A stretch of 7,189 bases of DNA from Dysgonomonas sp. Its GTDB lineage: Bacteria; Bacteroidota; Bacteroidia; Bacteroidales; Dysgonomonadaceae. Shown one piece after another: positions 1 through 5,972 of the stretch. The stretch lies in contig DQAM01000486.1 in the NCBI GenBank assembly GCA_003523545.1, positions 1 to 7,189 on the forward strand, written 5' to 3'. Every line of letters begins with the position of its first letter. Positions within the stretch are counted from its first letter, which is position 1. Made by a program: the position numbers and the translations under genes. Under the pieces are notes generated by a model, which was not told the origin of the DNA, made no database searches, and saw only the letters and a list, made by a program, of their open reading frames with translations.

Positions 1-108
1 ACCTTTTATTGTCCATACGGCGTTATCGCTTATCAGTTCAAATGCTTCCTGTGTTTTACCTGTCAGGAACAGGGAAAAATACTTTTGTACGATTTCTAAA
101 TTATTCAT
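1..108 (-). CDS. SnoaL/NTF2-like small protein, N-terminal part (runs off the left edge)
   Basis: A reading frame starts with ATG at 108 and stays open for 36 codons to the window edge. The visible protein begins MNNLEIVQKYFSLF and continues to VWTIKG. The pattern (V-x-x-Y-F near the start, an E-rich helix, then an A-V-W-T-I strand) is the first helix and strand of the SnoaL-like/NTF2 fold, cone-shaped alpha+beta barrels that bind or isomerise small hydrophobic ligands. It is related to the SnoaL-like protein at 3232-3630: I count 11 of 36 identical positions without gaps, including EIVQ, YF and the G at 17. A purine-rich AAAAAAG lies directly before the ATG, and a TAACTTTG box lies upstream, so it can be transcribed separately from the AraC gene 67 bases upstream. 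Fold assignment is by pattern only; the substrate is unknown and most of the protein is not visible. Confidence 0.75.
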   Translation of the reverse strand, partial: MNNLEIVQKYFSLFLTGKTQEAFELISDNAVWTIKG

Positions 109-136
109 CTTTTTTGTAGCTGTTTAATTACAGGCA

Positions 137-144
137 CAAAGTTA
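137..144 (-). promoter_or_regulatory. Bacteroidetes -7 box for the SnoaL-like gene at the left edge
   Basis: On the minus strand this reads TAACTTTG, an exact match to the Bacteroidetes TAnnTTTG -7 consensus. It would place transcription start near 130, giving a leader of about 22 bases before the ATG at 108. No TTTG-like -33 element is visible at the usual distance, so the promoter may be weak or activator-dependent. The neighbouring AraC protein is an obvious candidate activator, but this is inference. Confidence 0.5.
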
Positions 145-175
145 GAGGTAGATGCAGGTGTATGGGTAGGACTTT

Positions 176-1042
176 TTATAGCTGTTTTCTGTACTTTTTC
201 AGAAAATCGGAAGGTGAAAGGTTGGTTTTCTTTTTAAATAAGCGGGTGAAGTAAGACGGATCTTCGAAACCGAGATTAAAGGCTATTTCGTTGATATTGA
301 ACTGCGAATAGATTAGCTGACGTTTGGCTTCGGTTATTTTAAGGTCAAGGATATATTGCTTGGCGGAGATTCCGGTGGATGTTTTTACCAGTGTATTGAA
401 TGTGTCTTCGGGGAGGTTCATTTTACGTGCATAGTCTTCGACTTTGTGGAGGGTGTGGTTTTCGTAAACAAGTTTTTTGAATGTATCTATGGTTTGGTTT
501 GTGGCCGGATAATGATGGCCATTATCGTTGGCAATGCGTGCGAGTACAGCGTATAGATAGGATATGCCTGATTGTATGGCTTTGGAAGAAAGGGCATCGT
601 CCTTGCTGCTTTCGTCGACCAGGTTGGTGAATAATTCTTGCAGGAAATCATTTTGTGTGGTAATATCTACATAAGGATAATGTGATTCGAGTTGCAGCTG
701 ACGGGCGAATGTGAGGTCAATCATCAATACATAGCCACAGCTGTTTTCGGAATAATCCCAGTTATGCACTTGCTTGGGACTTACAAAAAATATCCGGTCT
801 TTCCTGATTTCGTATTCCTGAAAATCTACCACATAAAAGCCGGTTCCTTCGGTAAACCATACCAGCGAATAGAACGCATGGCGGTGAGGCCACTCGATGT
901 CGGGGTCGTCCGTTCCTTCGAAGGTGCCTATGTAATAGGGGATGGTTTCCTGTGGGGATTGCAGGATATGGGCTATGGTGTATTCTTTGAGCATGAGGCA
1001 GGTACAAAGTTTTAAGCCTTGATAGGTAATTGAGTTACTCAT
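176..1042 (-). CDS. AraC-family transcriptional regulator (left arm)
   Basis: This is a 288-residue AraC/XylS-type regulator with an N-terminal ligand-sensing cupin and a C-terminal double helix-turn-helix. The cupin covers about residues 50-95 (WPHRHAFYSLVWFTEGTG, then FVSPKQVHNW, with His 53, 55 and 93). The DNA-binding domain covers about 185-285. Its first HTH is degenerate (VEDYARKMNLPEDTFNTLVK, 201-220); the second is strong (INEIAFNLGFEDPSYFTRLFK, 250-270) and is followed by the usual K-x-x-x-x-P-x-x-F/Y-R ending. The start at 1042 gives MSNSITYQGL. Met17 (codon 992-994) is a plausible alternative because homology-like sequence begins around there; no clear ribosome site decides. It is divergent from a second AraC gene at 1179 and upstream of a SnoaL-like gene in the same direction. 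The two AraC proteins share architecture but differ widely outside the second HTH. The effector is unknown. Confidence 0.95.
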   Translation of the reverse strand: MSNSITYQGLKLCTCLMLKEYTIAHILQSPQETIPYYIGTFEGTDDPDIEWPHRHAFYSLVWFTEGTGFYVVDFQEYEIRKDRIFFVSPKQVHNWDYSENSCGYVLMIDLTFARQLQLESHYPYVDITTQNDFLQELFTNLVDESSKDDALSSKAIQSGISYLYAVLARIANDNGHHYPATNQTIDTFKKLVYENHTLHKVEDYARKMNLPEDTFNTLVKTSTGISAKQYILDLKITEAKRQLIYSQFNINEIAFNLGFEDPSYFTRLFKKKTNLSPSDFLKKYRKQL

Positions 1043-1073
1043 TTTCGAAAAAGCGTGCTTTTATTAATACCAA

Positions 1074-1081
1074 CTAACTTA
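1074..1081 (-). promoter_or_regulatory. Weak candidate -7 box for the left AraC gene
   Basis: The minus strand reads TAAGTTAG, one mismatch from TAnnTTTG, with a TTG (minus strand, 1104-1106) 22 bases further upstream as a poor -33. Transcription would begin near 1068, about 26 bases before the ATG at 1042. If real, the repeat copy at 1092-1101 would lie in the spacer between the two boxes, where a bound protein could repress this gene. The match is imperfect and this is a tentative call. Confidence 0.25.
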
Positions 1082-1091
1082 CGTATCTTCA

Positions 1092-1122
1092 TTTTGTATA
1101 GAACAATCTCCGTTTTGTATAG
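1092..1122. promoter_or_regulatory. Tandem direct repeat TTTTGTATAG x2, candidate AraC operator
   Basis: TTTTGTATAG occurs exactly at 1092-1101 and again at 1113-1122, a period of 21 bases (two helical turns). Extending four bases leftwards, 12 of 14 positions agree. AraC-family regulators typically bind two direct half-sites spaced by about two turns, so a monomer pair on one face of the helix fits. The right copy ends about 22 bases before the -7 box at 1145, next to where a -33 element would be but is not visible. That is the position expected for an activator touching RNA polymerase. A degenerate third copy, TTTTGCATAA (8 of 10), overlaps the -7 box at 1148-1157. Which of the two AraC proteins binds is not shown by sequence. 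Confidence 0.6.
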
Positions 1123-1144
1123 TTACTAACAGGATGTTACGTTG

Positions 1145-1152
1145 TACTTTTG
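1145..1152 (+). promoter_or_regulatory. Bacteroidetes -7 box for the AraC-metallophosphoesterase-SnoaL operon
   Basis: TACTTTTG matches the TAnnTTTG consensus exactly and lies 26 bases before the ATG at 1179, implying a start near 1158 and a leader of roughly 20 bases. No TTTG sits about 20 bases upstream; the nearest is inside the repeat copy at 1113-1122, 27 bases away and too far. This suggests the promoter depends on an activator bound at the repeats. Confidence 0.6.
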
Positions 1153-1178
1153 CATAAACAAGTAAAATATTTCAAGTG

Positions 1179-2081
1179 ATGAAAAACGATGAAATAATCA
1201 GAATAAATACGGTCGAGGAATGTACGGAGTTGTTAAGCCTTCCCCCTGCCAATCATCCGTTAATAAGCATTTGCCGACTGGCGGATATAAAAGATTTTGT
1301 GCCTATTGGTAAACCTGTACAGATCAATCTATATTTTATCGTCATCAAAGACGGAACCAACTGCACGGCAAAATACGGTTGGCGTGAGTATGATTTTGCC
1401 AAAGGCCTGATGAGCTTTTTTGCTCCGGGACAAATACATTTATGGTCTGAACAGGCTGCACAGACTAACTCATGGGGCTGGATGCTGGTGTTCCATCCCG
1501 ATTTTATCCGGAAATATCCGTTGGGAACGAAAATCAGTAAACTGAAATTCTTTTCGTATGAAACCAGCGAGGCTCTGCATATATCCGATGCGGAAAGGGC
1601 GCAGACCGAAGTCCTGATGGAGAGCATTGATACTGAATACAAGCGCAGCATCGACGAGCATACACAGGACATAATCGTCTCGCAATTGGATGTATTGCTC
1701 AATTATGCCGAACGCTTTTATACCCGCCAGTTCCGGACAAGAAATAGTGTGGAGGCGGATATACTGACACGATTTCAATCCATACTCCATACATATTTCG
1801 ACAGCGATAAAGAAAAAATCATCACAGCAAAAGATATTGCTGCCGAATTAGGCATGTCAACCCATTACCTGGGCGACTTGCTTCGTAATCTTACGGGGAT
1901 GAATACGCAGCAGCATATTCATGCCTATCTGATTGAAAGAGCTAAGAGCCTGCTGCTGACAACCAATCTTACAGTCAATGAAATTGCTTTCTCGCTTGGG
2001 TTTGAATACCCGCAATATTTCAGCCGTCTGTTCAAAAGTAAAACCGGACAAACACCTGTCGAATTTCGCAACATGAATTAA
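1179..2081 (+). CDS. AraC-family transcriptional regulator (right arm)
   Basis: This is a 300-residue AraC/XylS-family regulator, first gene of a three-gene operon. An N-terminal cupin-like sensor covers about residues 48-110 (strand INLYFIVIKDG, then FFAPGQIHLWS and WGWMLVFHPDFI). A linker helix region covers about 135-190. The DNA-binding domain covers about 195-297: HTH 1 at 217-236 (AKDIAAELGMSTHYLGDLLR) and HTH 2 at 264-286 (TVNEIAFSLGFEYPQYFSRL) with the terminal TGQTPVEFR signature. I chose ATG at 1179; a GTG one codon earlier (1176) would add one residue and cannot be excluded. A TAnnTTTG box and a tandem repeat lie just upstream, so autoregulation or cross-regulation by the divergent AraC is likely. 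The next gene starts 11 bases after the stop, which suggests that the metallophosphoesterase is a target or partner. The effector is unknown. Confidence 0.95.
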   Translation: MKNDEIIRINTVEECTELLSLPPANHPLISICRLADIKDFVPIGKPVQINLYFIVIKDGTNCTAKYGWREYDFAKGLMSFFAPGQIHLWSEQAAQTNSWGWMLVFHPDFIRKYPLGTKISKLKFFSYETSEALHISDAERAQTEVLMESIDTEYKRSIDEHTQDIIVSQLDVLLNYAERFYTRQFRTRNSVEADILTRFQSILHTYFDSDKEKIITAKDIAAELGMSTHYLGDLLRNLTGMNTQQHIHAYLIERAKSLLLTTNLTVNEIAFSLGFEYPQYFSRLFKSKTGQTPVEFRNMN

Positions 2082-2092
2082 TAGATATTAGC

Positions 2093-3211
2093 ATGAAATA
2101 TATTGGTATGATCATATTTTTAGTAGTAATACTTGCTTTGGTAGCCGGGGCAATCATTTATATGTCTAACAGATGTGCGTTATTTTTTCCGTCCATACCT
2201 AAAAAGGCATGGGTATGGGGATTTGTCGCCCTCTTTGCCATAGCCTTTCTTTGTATGACAGCTTTCGCCACGGTGGCGAACCCAATAGGAAAAGCCGTAT
2301 TTATTGTAGGAGGAATAGGAATTTCCATATTTATATTCTTTTTACTGTCTGTCGTACTGGTGGATATACTGAATTTGATTTTTCATTTCAAACCTCCTAT
2401 CCGGGGAATGCTTTCAGTCGGTCTTACAGTATTGCTGACTGCGTATGGAGTATTGAATGCCTATACTATAAAAGTAAAAGAAATAACCATCCCTCTGAAA
2501 GGACTGACACAGGAAATACGGGCGGTTCATATTACGGATGTCCATTTAGGAAATTTCCGGGGGAAAAGAGAGGCGGATAAAATCGTCCGCAAGATAAAAG
2601 AACTTAATCCCGATGTGGTTTTTAATACAGGCGATATGTTCGACAGCAAAGCGCACTTCGGTGCAAACGAAGATGTTTTAGCAGCATTCCGCACATTGAA
2701 TATGCCTCACTATTTTGTCTATGGCAACCATGACCAACATGTGGGGGTAGAGGATGTAATTAAGCAAATGAAAGGTGCAAATGCAACCGTTCTTTTAAAC
2801 GAGGTAGCATATTTCAAGGAATTGCAGATTATCGGACTTAACAATATGCTTGCCGACCGCAATTCTTTTGATATGCATACGGCGGAGGATTCTGAAACGA
2901 TTGAGGATGTGTTGAACGGGCTGGAGATAAGAGAAAACTATCTAACAATCGTACTACACCACCGTCCGGATGGAGTGAAATATATGCAGGAAAAAGACGC
3001 CGGTTTGCTTTTGGCAGGCCATACCCACGCGGGTCAGATATTTCCTTTTACTTTCATCGCTAAACTGATGTTTGGTTATAACAAGGGGCTTTACAAGTAC
3101 GAAACCATGAATATTTATGTATCGGAAGGCAGTGGAACTATTTTCGCCCCTGTGCGTTTAGGAACACGTAGCGAAATAATATTAATCAGGTTAACTCCTG
3201 ACAAACAGTAA
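2093..3211 (+). CDS. Membrane-anchored calcineurin-like metallophosphoesterase (YaeI/YkuE type)
   Basis: The 372-residue protein has four hydrophobic segments (about 4-24, 42-62, 68-97 and 105-124), then a metallophosphatase domain from about 140 to the end. All dimetal-site motifs are intact: D149-x-H151 (HITDVHLGNF), G180-D181, G211-N-H-D214, H289-H290 and G309-H-T-H312 followed by AGQ. Enzymes of this type hydrolyse phosphoesters with two metal ions; relatives such as E. coli YaeI and B. subtilis YkuE are membrane- or wall-associated, and lipid phosphoesters are possible substrates. Basic residues cluster in the loops after segment 1 (R27, K37, K38) and segment 3 (K100, R104). By the positive-inside rule this places the catalytic domain outside the cytoplasm, but that is inference. 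The gene starts 11 bases after the AraC stop and is followed 20 bases later by a SnoaL-like gene, so the three are probably co-transcribed. There is no clear Shine-Dalgarno sequence. Confidence 0.94.
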   Translation: MKYIGMIIFLVVILALVAGAIIYMSNRCALFFPSIPKKAWVWGFVALFAIAFLCMTAFATVANPIGKAVFIVGGIGISIFIFFLLSVVLVDILNLIFHFKPPIRGMLSVGLTVLLTAYGVLNAYTIKVKEITIPLKGLTQEIRAVHITDVHLGNFRGKREADKIVRKIKELNPDVVFNTGDMFDSKAHFGANEDVLAAFRTLNMPHYFVYGNHDQHVGVEDVIKQMKGANATVLLNEVAYFKELQIIGLNNMLADRNSFDMHTAEDSETIEDVLNGLEIRENYLTIVLHHRPDGVKYMQEKDAGLLLAGHTHAGQIFPFTFIAKLMFGYNKGLYKYETMNIYVSEGSGTIFAPVRLGTRSEIILIRLTPDKQ

Positions 3212-3231
3212 CAATTAAAAAACAGATAAAA

Positions 3232-3630
3232 GTGGAAGCAAAAGAAATTGTACAAGCCTATTTTGAAGCAGTAACAGCAGGACGTTTTGAAGATTTGTCC
3301 AGATATGAGTCACCAGACTCCACCTATTGGATTTGCGGGGAGAATTCATGGCCGCTCGGCGGGTGGCAGACACCGGAAAGCAGGAATATGACATTCAATA
3401 TAATACGGGAGCGCTTTCCCAAAGGATTAACTATCACAGTCCGCTCCATAATAGCCGACGGGAATAAAGTTGCCGTACATGTAAACAATCATGCCGTGAG
3501 GGTGGACGGAAAGATATATGATAATGAAATTGTTACTTTGATGAAAATTGAAAATGGTTTTATTATGGAATCACGGGAGTTTCTGGATACGATTCATGTT
3601 AATGAGTTGTTCTTCGGGGAGATGGGTTAA
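3232..3630 (+). CDS. SnoaL-like/NTF2-superfamily protein
   Basis: This 132-residue protein has the single-domain length typical of the SnoaL-like/NTF2 (ketosteroid-isomerase-related) fold. Visible landmarks are the N-terminal helix EIVQAYFEAVTAG (5-17), a strand around residues 31-36 (TYWICG), the central helix after the P-x-S segment near 48-62, and paired strands at 67-91. The closing motif, YDNEIVTLMKIENGFIMES followed by REFLDT (96-120), is strongly reminiscent of SnoaL-like proteins. Members bind small hydrophobic ligands and some are isomerases, cyclases or epoxide hydrolases; no catalytic set can be assigned here. The start is GTG at 3232. No in-frame ATG lies between the previous stop and this point, and the protein aligns from its first residue with the paralogue at 1-108. 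It is the third gene of the AraC operon, 20 bases behind the metallophosphoesterase. Confidence 0.85.
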   Translation: MEAKEIVQAYFEAVTAGRFEDLSRYESPDSTYWICGENSWPLGGWQTPESRNMTFNIIRERFPKGLTITVRSIIADGNKVAVHVNNHAVRVDGKIYDNEIVTLMKIENGFIMESREFLDTIHVNELFFGEMG

Positions 3631-3700
3631 ATGGCTTCACGATTGGATATTTGAAATGAGTTTTTGATAGAAAAATAAAACCTTATTGTCAGCAGATAAC

Positions 3701-3708
3701 TATCTTTG
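3701..3708 (+). promoter_or_regulatory. Bacteroidetes -7 box for the GNAT gene
   Basis: TATCTTTG matches TAnnTTTG exactly, 33 bases before the ATG at 3742. Transcription would start near 3714, leaving a leader of about 28 bases. An ATTG at 3685-3688 is only 12 bases upstream, too close for a normal -33 element. The intergenic region 3631-3741 shows no hairpin-plus-T-run terminator for the upstream operon. Confidence 0.55.
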
Positions 3709-3741
3709 CCCTCCGTTCCATCTCATTAATAATAAAGCCGT

Positions 3742-4221
3742 ATGATACGAAAATACACCGAATCAGATATAAATACCATCCACGAAATAATAAACGATGC
3801 TTCCGTTGCATACAAAGGCATTATCCCGGCAGACCGGTGGAAAGAACCTTACATGCCGATGGAAGAGTTAAAACATGAGATTGCCGACGGAGTTATTTTC
3901 TACTGCTATGAAGAAGAGGGAGAGATCATTGGCGTAATGGGCATTCAGGATGTGCTTGACGTTAAGCTGATTCGTCATGCTTACGTACGTACCCGCAAAA
4001 GAAAAGGCGGTATCGGTACAAAGTTGCTTCATTTCCTGACTGAAAACCAGGAAAAACCAATTCTCATCGGTACATGGAAAGATGCAAAGTGGGCTATCGA
4101 CTTTTATCTTAAAAACGGCTTCCGGGAAGTTACCGAGGAAGAGAAAAATGTATTGCTGAAAAAATACTGGAATATCCCGGAAAGACAGGTGGAAACCTCA
4201 ACAGTGCTAACGAATAGATAG
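3742..4221 (+). CDS. GNAT-family N-acetyltransferase
   Basis: The 159-residue protein has the single GNAT fold, which transfers an acetyl group from acetyl-CoA to an amine. The order is typical: an N-terminal MIRKYTESDINTIHEIIND strand and helix (1-19); the strand pair VIFYCYEEEGEIIGVMGIQD (51-70); the LIRHAYVRTRKRKGGIGTKL motif A (76-95), whose R87-K-G-G-I-G92 fits the R-x-x-G-x-G/A pyrophosphate-binding loop; and motif B, AIDFYLKNGFREV (118-130). The substrate cannot be told from sequence; candidates are small amines, drugs or protein N-termini. It is a single-gene unit with its own -7 box, converging on the DinB-like gene with only 11 bases between the stops. The last dozen residues extend a little past the usual fold end. 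Confidence 0.95.
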   Translation: MIRKYTESDINTIHEIINDASVAYKGIIPADRWKEPYMPMEELKHEIADGVIFYCYEEEGEIIGVMGIQDVLDVKLIRHAYVRTRKRKGGIGTKLLHFLTENQEKPILIGTWKDAKWAIDFYLKNGFREVTEEEKNVLLKKYWNIPERQVETSTVLTNR

Positions 4222-4232
4222 CACCATCCTTC

Positions 4233-4916
4233 CTAATCCTTTCTGGTTGATTTCTTGTTTTTAGCTTCCATTGATTCATTTAGATGTACAAACTGATGCC
4301 GTAAACAAGGCATCGATATTATTCCTGCAACATTTTTTCTGCCCCAGCTGTCAATCAGCCAGTTTGCGGAATCTACATTTTCAACCGCTTTTTCATCCAG
4401 AATCCGTTGTAGGTTTTCTTTACAGACATTACGTCTCATTTCTCCATTACTCAATTTACGGATAATGTGTTCGGTATTTCGTCCTACAGCAATCCTGTAT
4501 GCTTTGAGTTCTTCTATATTTATAAGTGAAGACATATGCAGAATTTCATTTGCATTCAAAGAATTACCGGTATGCCGAATTGGGGAGTTGATTTTTGAGA
4601 ACCAGTTATCTTTTTCAAATATCTGATCTGTTCCGGCAACCAGTAAATTCATCGTAATATCCTCAATCCGGGTAGAATGCCAGATTCCATAAAGAATCGT
4701 CCGCCCTTTCTTATTAACAGCCTTTCTCGCAGTTTCTTCATTCATACCATTCCATAATTTATCTTCGAATGTAGTACTATCTATACCTGACATTTCAGAA
4801 GCATAAACCATTTGATGAAGTTCAAAAATCAATTTCTTGGACTCTTCCTGATATTCATTCTTTTTTATGATTGAATGTAGTTGCTTTAACTTATCAGACC
4901 ATTCGCGTTTATCCAT
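4233..4916 (-). CDS. DinB-like four-helix protein (putative metal-dependent enzyme)
   Basis: The 227-residue, mostly helical cytoplasmic protein has features of the DinB/YfiT-like superfamily. These proteins bind a divalent metal with three histidines, and several act as thiol-dependent S-transferases. The likely triad is H80 (in GIWHSTRIEDITMNLL, 78-92) with H207 and H211 (RHQFVHLNES, 206-215), which form an H-x-x-x-H on the last helix. The segment between them, with INSPIRHTGN (109-118) and AYRIAVGR (139-146), looks like a conserved family block, but I do not recognise a named enzyme. It begins at ATG 4916 with AAGG immediately before it, too close to be an ideal ribosome site. It lies 72 bases behind the kinase-like gene on the same strand with no good -7 box between, so it is probably co-transcribed with it. 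A basic tail (KNKKSTRKD) ends the protein. Confidence 0.75.
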   Translation of the reverse strand: MDKREWSDKLKQLHSIIKKNEYQEESKKLIFELHQMVYASEMSGIDSTTFEDKLWNGMNEETARKAVNKKGRTILYGIWHSTRIEDITMNLLVAGTDQIFEKDNWFSKINSPIRHTGNSLNANEILHMSSLINIEELKAYRIAVGRNTEHIIRKLSNGEMRRNVCKENLQRILDEKAVENVDSANWLIDSWGRKNVAGIISMPCLRHQFVHLNESMEAKNKKSTRKD

Positions 4917-4988
4917 ACCTTCGTTTATTTAACTTAGTAACTGAACTTTGTCTGGACTTATTTTCTGATTTAACTCTTATTTCTTTTC

Positions 4989-5843
4989 CTATTTCAAATT
5001 ATCCCGCATTATGCCTGCACATTCAAGAATGCCTTCCTCATCCTTTCTGTCAATTAAAAACAGCATTTCCATTAACGGCAAGAGTTGTCGTCTGATGGCT
5101 ACTTTTTCCCTTAAAACTTCGTCGCCGCCATAAGCTACTATTGCTGCGTCTAACATCGTATCATCTTCGAGTCCGGTAAAGTCATACGACTTTTCGAAAA
5201 TACCGGCATCACCAAAATCGATTATCCCTACTTTGCAATCGTCGGTTAATAGGATATTATTGTAGCCTAAATCACAATGACAAAAAACATATTCTGTGCC
5301 GAGGTTTGCGGATTTTTGAGGCAGACTTGTTACGAGTTCTTCAATGGCGTCCAATTCGTTTTCATTAAAATGCTTTTTTAATATGGGCTTTTTCTTTAAG
5401 AATGACTTTTGAAACGATTCTATTTCACTGCTTTCATTAGTCGGACTTTCGCCTTTGTATTCAATTGTGTGGAGCTTTTTCAGGAATAAACCTATCTGCG
5501 TGCCTACTTCCCTCTTCTGTGTTTCGCTTAACTTATCGATGAATTCTGCTGACATTGATTCTCCCTGAACACCATGAAAACCTGCGTAAGAAGTGTCTTC
5601 GCCAAGCCATTTAATGACCGGAAGATTTACATTGAATTCGTATTCGCTGATAAGTTTTAAAATGCTAAGTTCGTGTTCGCATTCTTCCTTATATTTTTTG
5701 CCTCTTGGAAATTTGAAAACAAATTTGCCGTCATCAACGATATAGACGCGACTTGTCCAGCCAATTTCATTTAAAACGATACGGTGTTCCTCATCTATTT
5801 GGGTTAGTTTTTTGACGATGGCTAATTCTTGGGGTTTATTCAT
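4989..5843 (-). CDS. Aminoglycoside phosphotransferase (APH)/choline-kinase-like kinase
   Basis: The 284-residue protein has the eukaryotic-like kinase fold of the APH family, which phosphorylates small-molecule hydroxyls using ATP or GTP. The N-lobe shows a nucleotide-anchoring lysine in FVFKFPRG (K44), followed by an acidic helix (E54-E58) as its likely partner. The catalytic loop is CHCDLGYNNILL (188-199), giving the Brenner motif H189-x-D191-x4-N196 with D191 as the likely base. The metal-binding IIDFGDAG (207-214) supplies D209. The essential motifs are therefore intact. The substrate is not predictable: APH relatives include antibiotic kinases but also sugar, homoserine and choline kinases, so resistance should not be assumed. 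It starts at ATG 5843, 34 bases downstream of a TACCTTTG box, is divergent from the SRPBCC gene, and is followed by the DinB-like gene. Confidence 0.9.
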   Translation of the reverse strand: MNKPQELAIVKKLTQIDEEHRIVLNEIGWTSRVYIVDDGKFVFKFPRGKKYKEECEHELSILKLISEYEFNVNLPVIKWLGEDTSYAGFHGVQGESMSAEFIDKLSETQKREVGTQIGLFLKKLHTIEYKGESPTNESSEIESFQKSFLKKKPILKKHFNENELDAIEELVTSLPQKSANLGTEYVFCHCDLGYNNILLTDDCKVGIIDFGDAGIFEKSYDFTGLEDDTMLDAAIVAYGGDEVLREKVAIRRQLLPLMEMLFLIDRKDEEGILECAGIMRDNLK

Positions 5844-5876
5844 GATACCAGGATCGATTCAATTAATTTTCAAGTG

Positions 5877-5884
5877 CAAAGGTA
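5877..5884 (-). promoter_or_regulatory. Bacteroidetes -7 box for the kinase-DinB unit
   Basis: The minus strand reads TACCTTTG, an exact TAnnTTTG match, 33 bases before the ATG at 5843. Transcription would begin near 5871. The sequence about 20 bases upstream is A-rich with no TTTG, so no -33 element is apparent. Confidence 0.55.
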
Positions 5885-5916
5885 TCGGTTTTATTTCTTT
5901 TCTTATAGTATATGGT

Positions 5917-5924
5917 TATCTTTA
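5917..5924 (+). promoter_or_regulatory. Probable -7 box for the SRPBCC gene
   Basis: TATCTTTA differs from TAnnTTTG only in the last base and is otherwise like the exact TATCTTTG box used by the GNAT gene. It lies 48 bases before the ATG at 5973 and immediately before an 18-bp palindrome that would span the transcription start. No -33 element is evident. Confidence 0.4.
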
Positions 5925-5926
5925 CC

Positions 5927-5944
5927 GGCATAATTAATTATGCC
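5927..5944. promoter_or_regulatory. Perfect 18-bp palindrome, candidate operator
   Basis: GGCATAATTAATTATGCC is a perfect inverted repeat with no spacer. It begins two bases after the probable -7 box of the SRPBCC gene, so it would cover the transcription start and a bound dimer would block initiation. An alternative is a short hairpin at the 5' end of the mRNA, but a gapless palindrome of this kind suits a DNA-binding dimer better. No regulator gene lies next to it in the window. Confidence 0.5.
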
Positions 5945-5972
5945 ATTTAACAAATAAAAGACTAAGAATATA

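Noticed and set aside
692..1015. 107-codon open frame on the plus strand inside the left AraC gene
   Set aside because: Antisense to the cupin region of a well-supported AraC gene; its protein shows no family pattern.
1176..1178. GTG at 1176 as start of the right AraC gene
   Set aside because: The ATG in the next codon is the commoner start and sits at the same distance from the promoter; GTG kept only as an alternative.
1253..1702. 149-codon open frame on the minus strand inside the right AraC gene
   Set aside because: It lies wholly antisense to a gene with clear AraC motifs and has no recognisable domain or promoter; it is a shadow frame.
3631..3654. ATG directly after the SnoaL-like stop, opening a 7-codon frame (MASRLDI)
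   Set aside because: Too short, no ribosome site, and nothing suggests a leader peptide; the GNAT promoter lies further downstream.
4204..4224. Stem GTGCTA/TAGCAC with a 9-base loop as a terminator
   Set aside because: Only six pairs and no T-run on either strand; it could be a chance stem and is not called as a terminator.
4989..5843. Calling the kinase a named aminoglycoside-resistance gene
   Set aside because: Only superfamily motifs are visible; sequence around the substrate loop does not match any resistance enzyme I recognise.
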